Both the position numbers and the translations under genes were made by a program. Positions 8,507 to 15,318 of a stretch of DNA of 32,444 bases are shown piece after piece. Within the stretch, counting starts at the first letter, position 1. Every line of letters starts with the position of its first letter. The notes under the pieces were generated by a model. That model made no database searches. It saw nothing but the letters and a program-made list of their open reading frames with translations, and had not been told where the DNA came from. Origin of the DNA: an uncultured Prevotella sp. (GTDB lineage: Bacteria; Bacteroidota; Bacteroidia; Bacteroidales; Bacteroidaceae). The DNA lies in assembly GCA_900554695.1 (NCBI GenBank), contig USHV01000033.1:1-32444 (forward strand). The letters run 5' to 3'.

Positions 8507-8828
8507 TACTTATTGGCGGAATGATAAGATATTTTCTGCGGTATGACGAATTATTTATCAGTGGTTAGATGAAGTCTTTTTAATGGCTTGCCAAATGCCT
8601 CTGGTGGTCAGATGAAACCTCTCACGCCGCATCATATAATATTTTTCAGTGAGCGGTAAAGTCTATATATGAATCGTCGGACATCGGTTTCGATAGAACG
8701 ATCGAGCATTAAAGTCCTAATAAGTATCGTTTCCTTATTCCGAAATGAAAGCAATTCGGGCAGCTTTCAGATTGTAACCGATTTTTGATTTTCCCGCCCG
8801 AGTTTCCCGATATACCCCGAAAAATAAG

Positions 8829-8869
8829 CGCGTATTTGCGGACTGACTTTCTTCGGGCGCAAATACGCG
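8829..8869. repeat. Conserved inverted repeat at the left of element copy 2
   Basis: Arms CGCGTATTTGCG (8829-8840) and CGCAAATACGCG (8858-8869) are perfect 12-bp complements around a 17-nt spacer. The equivalent in copy 3 is 22711-22721 with 22742-22752 (one G-T pair). In copy 1 it is 255-262 with 281-288 (8 bp). Confidence 0.85.
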
Positions 8870-8937
8870 AATTATGAGCGGTTTTCATAAAGCATTGAAT
8901 ATCAATGGTTTATATTTAAGAGGTATTTCCTTGCATT

Positions 8938-9091
8938 GCAAAAAGCACCATTTCGGCTTGCGAAATGGCCTATATTGGAGGCCGAAAAGCACCATATCGC
9001 ACCCTGAAATGGGCTTAATCGGACTGCGAAATGGGCAATATCGGAAAAAGAAACGAATGGTTTCGGACTATGTTATGGGGTATATCATATA
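8938..9091 (+). repeat. Array of seven 22-bp units, plus orientation
   Basis: Units begin at 8938, 8960, 8982, 9004, 9026, 9048 and 9070 with no change of phase. The clearest units (9004 and 9026) start CTGAAATGGGC or GCGAAATGGGC, and the latter has ATATCGG at positions 13-19. Units 1-2 form a perfect 8-bp inverted repeat, CCATTTCG (8948-8955) and CGAAATGG (8961-8968), with a GCTTG loop. The outer units are more degenerate. Confidence 0.85.
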
Positions 9092-9349
9092 TCGGTATGT
9101 ACAGAAACGGGCTTCATAACGCCCGATTTAACATTCCTTTACACCTCTTTCGCGAAAATATTTTGTCAAAATTTAGTCAAGAAAAATCGTAAGTATGTCC
9201 TTCGGTTTTCCTGTAAAAACAATGGTGTAAGGCGTGATAAATGCGGTAAATTCCCGTTGCTGTATTCTGTTTTATGAATAAACCGGAATCCGGGTGAAAA
9301 TATCATGTCCTTCGGGAAAGGCTTTACGGACTTGCCGCAGAATCTTTCG

Positions 9350-9393
9350 CGCAAGCCCGTTGAGTCATTCACGCAAGCCCGTTGAGCCCTTCA
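9350..9393. repeat. Two-copy 22-bp tandem repeat of unrelated sequence
   Basis: CGCAAGCCCGTTGAG occurs at 9350-9364 and again at 9372-9386. The full 22-bp units match at 19 of 22 positions. The repeat sits about 35 nt beyond the stop codon of the esterase gene. The sequence is unlike the 22-bp units of the element upstream, but the period is the same. Confidence 0.7.
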
Positions 9394-9426
9394 CATAGGA
9401 CAGGTATGCACAGACGGCACAATCTG

Positions 9427-10848
9427 TCATTTCTTACCGTCTTTCTCCAGCTTCTTTATTTCCCCGGCAATTATGCCTGCCATCTTCGCCGCACCCTCAC
9501 GGTTGGGATGTATTCCGTCGGCCTGTATGAGTGCTCTGTCGCCCTCAAACGGCGTGTGGAGGTCTATTATGTGCGCCTTCTCCTTCTTTGCCACGCGGCG
9601 GATTATGGGTATTATGCAGTTGGTGATGATGGAATCGTTTATTCCCGCGGAGTTTTCCCATACCTTCATCGGCAGAGCCAGACAAATCTCCGGCTTGGTG
9701 TCGAGCGCCTTCAGTTGGCTTATCATGCGTCGCAGGTCGGCTTCGAACTCGTCGCCATGCACCCAGTTCTGCGGCTTGCTGTCGTTGGTGCCGAGCTTTA
9801 AGACCACGATGTCCGGTCTGAAATCCTTCGCGTAGGTCCATTCCGGTTCGTTCACGTAAGGCCAGTCGCCTTTAGACAGCAGCGTGCGTGCGCTCACTCC
9901 GTAGTTCCTTACGTTGTATCCGTCGCCCAACATCTGTTGCAGGCGTGCCGGATAACCGTAGGTGCTGCTCATGTCTATGCCGCATCCGTCGGTGATGCTG
10001 TTGCCTATGCACGCCACCCCCACGGCGTCCTTGCGCGGAGCTTTCAGATGGTCGAGCCACGAGGTCATGTCCTCCAGCAGCTGTTTGTGGTACACGAAGT
10101 TGGTCTGTGAGCCGAATCCGTGCTCGCCCTCGGCGTAGGCATACATGGCGGCGGGTATGTCGGCGTTGCGCAGAGCGGCGAAGTATGCCACGCCGTTTGG
10201 CACGGGCGGCACCAGCGTGTCGTCGGTGGCGAGCAGTATGAGAGCCGGCGGAGTGACGTGACGGCGCACTTGCAGCTCGTTGGAATACAGCTCTACATAT
10301 TTGCGGTCGTGCCTTTTCTCGCCAAGGAAGCTGCGCACCGAGCCGGCGTGTGTCCTGTTCTCGTCCATGGTTATCACCGGATAGAACAGTATCTGGAAGT
10401 CGGGGCGCGCCTTCATCGGCGCGTGTGTGGCAAGCGTCGAGGCAAGATGGCCGCCTGCCGACGACCCCATTATGCCCACGTCGTAAGGATTTATGTTCCA
10501 CACCTCGGCACTGTCGCGCACCGTGGTGATGGCTTTCTCGGCGTCGCTCACGGGTATGGTCAGGTCGCCGTGAGGCATACGGTAGGTGAGAATTATACAG
10601 GCAATGCCGCGGTCGGTGAAGAACGGAATCCAGTTGGTGCCCTCATTCTCCATCGCCAGTCCCTCGTATCCGCCTCCGGGACACACCACCACGGCGCGGC
10701 CCGTGGCTTTGTCGCTGTCGGGCAGGCACACTATCATGTTTGCCTTACCGTCGGGCGTGATATTCACTTTGAATTGTCTGTGAGGAGCCGCCTGCGACCA
10801 TGATGCGCACAACGCGGCAAAGATAAATAAGCATAGCGTTCTGATCAT
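9427..10848 (-). CDS. Two-domain esterase: alpha/beta hydrolase plus SGNH hydrolase
   Basis: The 473-aa secreted protein has two different esterase domains in one chain. A signal peptide covers about residues 1-20 (ending SQAA). Domain one (about 40-268) is an alpha/beta hydrolase of the BD-FAE/acetyl-esterase type: oxyanion motif CPGGGY, nucleophile S130 in GSSAG, acid D209 or D210 in ATDD, and H243 in GEHGFG. Domain two (about 276-470) is an SGNH hydrolase: S284 in GNSITDG, block II glycine in YGVSA (G317), N355 in GTND, and D444/H447 in DGIHP. Both catalytic sets appear intact. It probably removes acetyl or other acyl groups from polysaccharides such as xylan or pectin, or from sialic acids; the substrate is inferred only from the families. 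It is divergent from an AraC-family gene, a likely regulator. Confidence 0.9.
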   Translation of the reverse strand: MIRTLCLFIFAALCASWSQAAPHRQFKVNITPDGKANMIVCLPDSDKATGRAVVVCPGGGYEGLAMENEGTNWIPFFTDRGIACIILTYRMPHGDLTIPVSDAEKAITTVRDSAEVWNINPYDVGIMGSSAGGHLASTLATHAPMKARPDFQILFYPVITMDENRTHAGSVRSFLGEKRHDRKYVELYSNELQVRRHVTPPALILLATDDTLVPPVPNGVAYFAALRNADIPAAMYAYAEGEHGFGSQTNFVYHKQLLEDMTSWLDHLKAPRKDAVGVACIGNSITDGCGIDMSSTYGYPARLQQMLGDGYNVRNYGVSARTLLSKGDWPYVNEPEWTYAKDFRPDIVVLKLGTNDSKPQNWVHGDEFEADLRRMISQLKALDTKPEICLALPMKVWENSAGINDSIITNCIIPIIRRVAKKEKAHIIDLHTPFEGDRALIQADGIHPNREGAAKMAGIIAGEIKKLEKDGKK

Positions 10849-10968
10849 AAAATATTTCTCCTTATATAGTCATGTTTTTTCCCTTAACAGAGGCTTTAAA
10901 TTGTTAGTAGTGAAGCCTATTATGTTTTATTTGTTACATTTATTCGTTTTTTATGACATTCAGTGTTA

Positions 10969-10976
10969 CAAAGATA
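10969..10976 (-). promoter_or_regulatory. -7 box for the esterase gene
   Basis: TATCTTTG on the minus strand matches TAnnTTTG exactly. The -33 region is T-rich but lacks a clear TTTG at the right spacing, which would suit a promoter that needs an activator such as the divergent AraC-family protein. The leader would be about 113 nt. Confidence 0.45.
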
Positions 10977-10995
10977 ATATAATATTAAAAAAACA

Positions 10996-11027
10996 TTTGC
11001 TTGTGAACATATTTTTATTTAACTTTG
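10996..11027 (+). promoter_or_regulatory. Promoter of the AraC-family regulator gene
   Basis: TTTG at 10996-10999, a 20-nt spacer and TAACTTTG at 11020-11027 match the consensus fully. Transcription would start near 11034, about 40 nt before the ATG. The promoter lies back-to-back with that of the esterase gene. Confidence 0.7.
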
Positions 11028-11074
11028 TTATTTGAATGTTTTAGAACACGGTATTTATTTAATTAATTGTTATT

Positions 11075-11956
11075 ATGTGCAATCAGAAATTCAAGGATGT
11101 TACGGTTTCTGAGGTAATAAAAGATTGTGAAGGCGTTAGCCTTGGTAAAGAAGTTTTCCTGTTAGACGATTTTTCCAGGGTTAAATATTCTTCTTATATA
11201 TTCAGAATGCGGTGTCTGGTCATGTCGCTTTGTCTGGAAGGCGAGTGTGGCTACTCGGTTGACACAACCGAACACTGCGTAAGACCCAATGACATCATAA
11301 TAATAAGAAAAGGACAGACAATCAGTAATTGTTGGGAGAGCCCCGACTATAAGGGTCTGCTCATGGCTTTTTCTTATAATTTCTTTGATGAGGCCATCAA
11401 GGGAATGCGTGGGTTATCATCGCTGTTTCTTTTTGCTAAGAACCATTCTGTTTGTAATCTCGATCAGGATGAGGCCGATAGACTCAAGGAGTATTATCGC
11501 ATCATAAAAGAAACTGTTACCAATGACAAGCTGTATTTCCGTCGTGAGACGATACAGTCGCTCATTGCTGCGATGCTCTACGATATAAGTAGCGTCGTGT
11601 GTCGTATGCAGAAGGGCAATGTGGTCGGCTCAAGGGCTGAGAGAATATTTATGGATTTCATACACATTGTGGAGAAGAAATTCCGTCAGGAGCGCCGTGT
11701 CGGTTGGTACAGCGAGCAGCTCGGACTCTCGCCTAAATATCTTTCTGAGACGGTGAAGAGTGTCAGCGGGCGTACTCCTAACGAATGGATAGACTACTAT
11801 GTGATGCTCGAGTTGCGCGTGCGTCTGCGAAACACCGAGGCAACCATCAAGGAGATAACGCAGGATATGAATTTCTCGAGTCAGTCGTTCCTTGGCAAAT
11901 ACTTTAAGGAACACGCGGGAATGTCGCCTTTGGAATATAGAAAATCAATAAAATAA
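11075..11956 (+). CDS. AraC-family transcriptional regulator
   Basis: A 293-aa cytoplasmic regulator. The N-terminal part (about residues 20-170) is a cupin-like sensing domain, with LCLEGECGYSVD and PNDIIIIRKGQ typical of AraC ligand-binding folds. The C-terminal part (about 205-293) holds the two helix-turn-helix motifs: WYSEQLGLSPKYLSETVKS, then IKEITQDMNFSSQSFLGKYF followed by the family signature GMSPLEYR. It is divergent from the two-domain esterase gene with 226 bp between the starts, so local control of the esterase is a reasonable inference. A strong intrinsic terminator follows directly. Base composition of the gene's first half is more AT-rich than its neighbours. Confidence 0.93.
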   Translation: MCNQKFKDVTVSEVIKDCEGVSLGKEVFLLDDFSRVKYSSYIFRMRCLVMSLCLEGECGYSVDTTEHCVRPNDIIIIRKGQTISNCWESPDYKGLLMAFSYNFFDEAIKGMRGLSSLFLFAKNHSVCNLDQDEADRLKEYYRIIKETVTNDKLYFRRETIQSLIAAMLYDISSVVCRMQKGNVVGSRAERIFMDFIHIVEKKFRQERRVGWYSEQLGLSPKYLSETVKSVSGRTPNEWIDYYVMLELRVRLRNTEATIKEITQDMNFSSQSFLGKYFKEHAGMSPLEYRKSIK

Positions 11957-11961
11957 AGATG

Positions 11962-11988
11962 GCGTCCGCCGTAAGCGGACGCTTTTTT
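11962..11988 (+). terminator. Intrinsic terminator after the AraC-family gene
   Basis: A perfect 8-bp stem GCGTCCGC (11962-11969) and GCGGACGC (11975-11982) with a CGTAA loop is followed directly by six T residues, beginning 5 nt after the stop codon. Confidence 0.9.
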
Positions 11989-12216
11989 ATGCCCGATTGT
12001 CTGTCGGAAGTCCTGCGGGACGGTCTTTATTGCGGGGCAGTCGGGCTTTATTTGCCGGGCAGTAGTCATGCCGTCATTGCCGGATTTGTGGCGCGATGTG
12101 TCGGAATGAGCATCGGGCGGTATGGCGGTAAGGGTTCGCAAGTCGTCTGACAGGCAGATGATGATAATGTGGAATTGATATTTTCGGTATGACGACCGGT
12201 TGTTTTTTATGTTCTG

Positions 12217-12816
12217 TCAGAGCGATATGCCCTGTTTGCGCAGCTCATCTGCAATGGTGCACAGTTCGTCATACCACTCCTGTCCGAAGCGTCTGATGAG
12301 CGGTTCTCGCAGAAACTTATATACGGGCAGGTCTATTTCCTTTCCTTTCTTCACGGCGTCGCGACACACGTCCCAGCGGTTGTAGTTGAGCGCCGTGCCG
12401 CCGTTGCCCAGCCGTTTCTCGCGGATGGGGTAGAGCGCGCAGCTTATAGGCTTGCAGAACCGCGTCTTTCCGTTGCGGTAGGCACGCTCTAAGGCGCAGA
12501 GGCAACAACCGTTCTCATAGCAGGTGAATACGCAGTCCTTGCCATCTACGATGCTCGTCACGAGGTCGCCGTCGCGGTCGGTGTATGCCACGCCCTGTTT
12601 ATCGACCACCGATTGTGCGCTTGCCGACATGTCGCTCCACACGGTGTCGAGCGCGTCTTCTATGCCGGCAACCTCGTCAAGGGTGACAGGCGCGCCCGCA
12701 TCGCCCTCTACGCAGCATATTCCCTTGCACGCATCGAGGTCGCAGCAGAACCGTTCTGTTATTATATCCGACGACACCAGCACGTCGCCCACTTCTATTA
12801 TAGGAGGTATATTCAT
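12217..12816 (-). CDS. DUF3109 family cysteine-rich protein
   Basis: A 199-aa protein of a family widespread in Bacteroidetes whose function is not established. It has many cysteines: a CC pair and CKGICC cluster near residues 24-35 (FCCDLDACKGICCVEGDAG), then CVFTCYENGCCLCALE and FCKPISCALYPI in the middle, and a last WDVCRD. The spacing suggests binding of a metal or iron-sulphur cluster, as in related YkgJ-type proteins; this is inference. There is no signal peptide, so it is probably cytoplasmic. It lies 81 nt downstream of ung on the same strand and may be co-transcribed, although a GC-rich hairpin separates them. Confidence 0.85.
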   Translation of the reverse strand: MNIPPIIEVGDVLVSSDIITERFCCDLDACKGICCVEGDAGAPVTLDEVAGIEDALDTVWSDMSASAQSVVDKQGVAYTDRDGDLVTSIVDGKDCVFTCYENGCCLCALERAYRNGKTRFCKPISCALYPIREKRLGNGGTALNYNRWDVCRDAVKKGKEIDLPVYKFLREPLIRRFGQEWYDELCTIADELRKQGISL

Positions 12817-12866
12817 TGTCTTGTGTTTTTAGGATGATGTTATCCGGACAGCCGTAATGCCTGTTC

Positions 12867-12887
12867 CGGCCGCTTCAAGGGCGGCCG
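12867..12887. other. GC-rich hairpin between ung and the DUF3109 gene
   Basis: CGGCCGC (12867-12873) and GCGGCCG (12881-12887) form a perfect 7-bp stem with a 7-nt loop, 11 nt past the ung stop codon. There is no T tract, so it may stabilise the ung transcript end or act as a weak attenuator and not as an intrinsic terminator. Confidence 0.4.
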
Positions 12888-12897
12888 TCGGCGTGTC

Positions 12898-13563
12898 CTA
12901 CCATTTAATCGGTTCCATGCCGTTGGCCTCGAGATATTTGTTGCAGAGCGAGAAATGATGGTTGCCGAACCATCCTCCGCGGTTGGCTGACAGCGGAGAG
13001 GGATGCACCGACTGCAATATGAGGTGGCGCGACGCGTCTATCAGCTTCGCCTTTGAGCGCGCATATCCGCCCCAAAGGATGAACACGAGGTGGTCGCGGT
13101 CGCGCGACAGTGCCTGTATGGCGGCGTCGGTGAACTCTTCCCAGCCCTTGTGCTGATGGCTTGCAGCCTGATGGGCGCGCACCGTCAGAGTGGCGTTGAG
13201 CAGCAGGACACCCTGTTCCGCCCAGCGGGTGAGGTCGCCAGACTTTGGCATAGGTGTGCCTATGTCATTCTCTATTTCCTTGAATATGTTGATGAGTGAC
13301 GGTGGAAACGGCACGCCGTCGTTCACTGAGAAGCTCAGTCCTTGCGCCTGTCCGGGCTCGTGATAGGGATCCTGTCCGATTATAACCACCTTCACCTTGT
13401 CGAACGGACACAGATTGAAAGCGTTGAAGATGAGGCTTCCGGGCGGATAACACCGTGTATGAGTGTATTCGGAGCGCACAAACTCGGTGAGGTTGGCGAA
13501 GTATGGTTTGTCAAACTCCGCGCCGATGTGTCTACGCCACGATTCTTCTATCTTTACGTTCAT
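12898..13563 (-). CDS. ung: Uracil-DNA glycosylase, family 1
   Basis: The enzyme removes uracil from DNA as the first step of base-excision repair. The 221-aa length is typical. Signature motifs are all present: the water-activating GQDPYH with D65 and H68, the uracil-stacking stretch GLSFSV, LLLNATLTVRAHQAASH, the WGGYA segment, and the DNA-intercalating loop HPSPLS with catalytic H187. It is cytoplasmic. It reads in the same direction as ktrB upstream (128-nt gap) and DUF3109 downstream. No separate promoter could be recognised. Confidence 0.97.
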   Translation of the reverse strand: MNVKIEESWRRHIGAEFDKPYFANLTEFVRSEYTHTRCYPPGSLIFNAFNLCPFDKVKVVIIGQDPYHEPGQAQGLSFSVNDGVPFPPSLINIFKEIENDIGTPMPKSGDLTRWAEQGVLLLNATLTVRAHQAASHQHKGWEEFTDAAIQALSRDRDHLVFILWGGYARSKAKLIDASRHLILQSVHPSPLSANRGGWFGNHHFSLCNKYLEANGMEPIKW

Positions 13564-13691
13564 ATATTTACGGGTTGTTGTATGATGCGCAAAAATACAA
13601 TTTTTTCTCCGAAGCGCAAAACTTCACGCTGTCTGCTGAGGCGCGGAAAACCGTTTCCGGGCTTGTGGAAACGTTCTCGTGGCGTGCTACG

Positions 13692-15074
13692 TCACACAAT
13701 GAGGTCGTCTTTTTTCAGGCGGTTGCGCTTCACTGAACGTATCAACAGCACGTTGCCGAGCGTAATCACGCCGATACGTCCGATGAACATCAGTATTATG
13801 AGTATTATCTTGCTCCCTAAGGTTGCCGACGAAAGGATGCCGCATGTGAGTCCGGCGGTGGCGAGAGCCGACGATGCCTCGAAGATGATTTTAAGGAAAT
13901 CGGTGTCTGACGGTTCGAAAAGAGCCATGAGATATATGCCGAAGAAGAGTATGAACGTGTAGAAAATGAATGTCGTTATGGCCGATTCCACGCGGTAATC
14001 AGGTATGATATGATTCATCAGCGACACGTTCTTTCTCAGTCCCAACTTGTTCTTGGTGTATGCATATATGGCTGATAGCGTGGTCGATTTCAGTCCTCCG
14101 CCCGTTCCCGAAGGCGATGCTCCGATATACATTGCCAGCGAAAGGATGAGCAGGGATATAGGTATCATGTTGCTCAGATCCACTGTATTGTAGCCCACGG
14201 TGGTCATTGCCGACATCGACTGGAACAGAGATATGAGTATTCTGTCGCCCACATCGTAGTGCTGAAGCGACGGTTCGAAGAAGAACAGATGTATGGTACA
14301 CCACAGCGAAAGCAGGCAGGTGATGCATATTATCACCTTCGTTGTGAACGAAATGCGGTGGTTCTTGCGCGTGAACTTGTGCAGAATGTCGGTCATCATG
14401 ATGAATCCCATCGCTCCCATGTAGCTCAGTACGATTATGATGATGTTGGCATAATAGTCGCATTGCAGGCTTACGAGATTGTCAGAGTAAATGCTGAAGC
14501 CTGCGGTACAGAACGCCGAGACGCTGTGGAAGAGCGCCGACCACAGCGGTTGGTCCATTCCCTTCCACGCGAAATAAGGATAGAGCAGCACCGTTCCGCC
14601 TATTTCGAAGAAGAACACGAACCTGACGATGTTCTTTATCATTGCTTCGTTCGGCATGTCCTGAGGAAAGGAGAACTGCGCTCCGAACATGTTGTTCTTG
14701 AAGTTTCCCAGATGATGGGTTATCCTAAGCATGATGAACGACGACAGAGTCATGTATCCGAGACCGCCGATCTGTATTAGAAGCAGTATCACCAGCTGTC
14801 CGAAGAAGGTGTAGTCCTTGGCAAGGTCGGCAGTGGCAAGTCCGGTTGTCGATAGCGCCGACACGGCATTGAACAGGTTGTCTATGAACGATATGTCACC
14901 TTTCGTGGCAAACGGCAGCATCAGGGCGAGCGTTCCGAGTATGGAGTATCCCAGATATCCCACGACAAGTTGTCTTTGCGGATTTGCCGACTTGTATCCG
15001 AACGATATTATTCTTTCCGGATCTATGCGCAGAGTGTACTTCTGTACGGTGCGTTTAAGCTTTTCGTTGTGCAT
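13692..15074 (-). CDS. ktrB: TrkH/KtrB-type potassium transporter subunit
   Basis: A 460-aa inner-membrane, ion-conducting subunit of a Ktr/Trk potassium uptake system. Four repeated membrane-pore-membrane units carry the selectivity-filter regions STTGLAT, CTAGFSIY, TTVGYNT and ATAGLTCG, each with the conserved glycine. GASPSGTGGGLKSTT after the third unit is also typical of the superfamily. A polar N-terminal extension of about 35 residues precedes the first helix. These channels normally need a cytosolic RCK partner (KtrA/TrkA), and none is adjacent here. The gene lies between ung and gpmI on the same strand, but gpmI ends in a terminator, so ktrB must have its own promoter within 15075-15238, where no clear consensus was found. 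The choice of ktrB over trkH is made on length and filter sequence. Confidence 0.88.
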   Translation of the reverse strand: MHNEKLKRTVQKYTLRIDPERIISFGYKSANPQRQLVVGYLGYSILGTLALMLPFATKGDISFIDNLFNAVSALSTTGLATADLAKDYTFFGQLVILLLIQIGGLGYMTLSSFIMLRITHHLGNFKNNMFGAQFSFPQDMPNEAMIKNIVRFVFFFEIGGTVLLYPYFAWKGMDQPLWSALFHSVSAFCTAGFSIYSDNLVSLQCDYYANIIIIVLSYMGAMGFIMMTDILHKFTRKNHRISFTTKVIICITCLLSLWCTIHLFFFEPSLQHYDVGDRILISLFQSMSAMTTVGYNTVDLSNMIPISLLILSLAMYIGASPSGTGGGLKSTTLSAIYAYTKNKLGLRKNVSLMNHIIPDYRVESAITTFIFYTFILFFGIYLMALFEPSDTDFLKIIFEASSALATAGLTCGILSSATLGSKIILIILMFIGRIGVITLGNVLLIRSVKRNRLKKDDLIV

Positions 15075-15263
15075 TTCTTTGCTTCGTTTCGGTGTCCGGT
15101 TATGGCGTCCTTGCCTGCGGACACGGAGTATTTCAGTGTCTTATTATTCTGAAAACAATCGTATTATGTGCGTCGTCCGTACCCTTCCGGTACGAATCTT
15201 TCTTAACAGGGCGCTAAATTACAAATTTCGGATTGAATAATGCAAGAAATCTGAATATAAATA

Positions 15264-15300
15264 AAAAAGCAGACTTCCGCTGTATGGAAGTCTGCTTTTT
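15264..15300. terminator. Bidirectional intrinsic terminator downstream of gpmI
   Basis: A perfect 15-bp inverted repeat (15264-15278 with 15286-15300) has a 7-nt loop, with A residues on one side and T residues on the other. It is 18 nt past the gpmI stop and isolates gpmI from ktrB. Confidence 0.9.
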
Positions 15301-15318
15301 CTTGTGTATGTCAAATAA

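Larger units (their letters stand above)
8760..9194 (+). repeat. Dispersed 22-bp-unit element, copy 2 (complete)
   Basis: This copy aligns nearly end to end by eye with the copy at 22642-23077, from GCAGCTTTCAGATTG on the left to GTAAGT on the right. Its parts in order are a conserved left block, the perfect 12-bp inverted repeat CGCGTATTTGCG (8829-8840) and CGCAAATACGCG (8858-8869), an AT-rich stretch, seven 22-bp units (8938-9091), a less conserved spacer, and the dyad ATTTTG-T-CAAAAT (9160-9172). No target-site duplication or transposase is visible. It lies between two convergent genes, so it is not simply a promoter. Confidence 0.85.
8507..9426. other. Intergenic region between convergent genes, mostly repeat element
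   Basis: There is no supported gene. Positions 8507-8759 show only a weak direct repeat (GTGGTTAGATGAA near 8560 and GTGGTCAGATGAA near 8608). Positions 8760-9194 are repeat element copy 2. Positions 9195-9349 are featureless, and a two-copy 22-bp tandem repeat of another sequence follows at 9350-9393. The open frame at 8874-9119 overlaps the 22-bp units and is not believed to be coding. Confidence 0.7.

Noticed and set aside
8938..9091. CRISPR array
   Set aside because: The 22-bp units are contiguous with no unique spacers, the units are degenerate, and no cas gene is present.
8874..9119. 81-codon open frame in element copy 2, with a similar one in copy 3 (shared MxGFHKALN... start)
   Set aside because: The similarity simply follows the DNA repeat. 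Most differences between the copies in the first 30 codons change the residue (for example S/R, I/S, G/D, H/L), which is not what purifying selection on a protein gives, and part of the array is inverted between copies.
8760..9194. Classical MITE with terminal inverted repeats and target-site duplication
   Set aside because: The two ends of the element are not inverted copies of each other, and no duplicated flanking bases could be seen around copies 2 or 3. A different kind of mobility remains possible.
10120..10803. 227-codon open frame opposite the esterase gene
   Set aside because: It overlaps catalytic motifs of the two-domain esterase on the other strand and has no recognisable domain.
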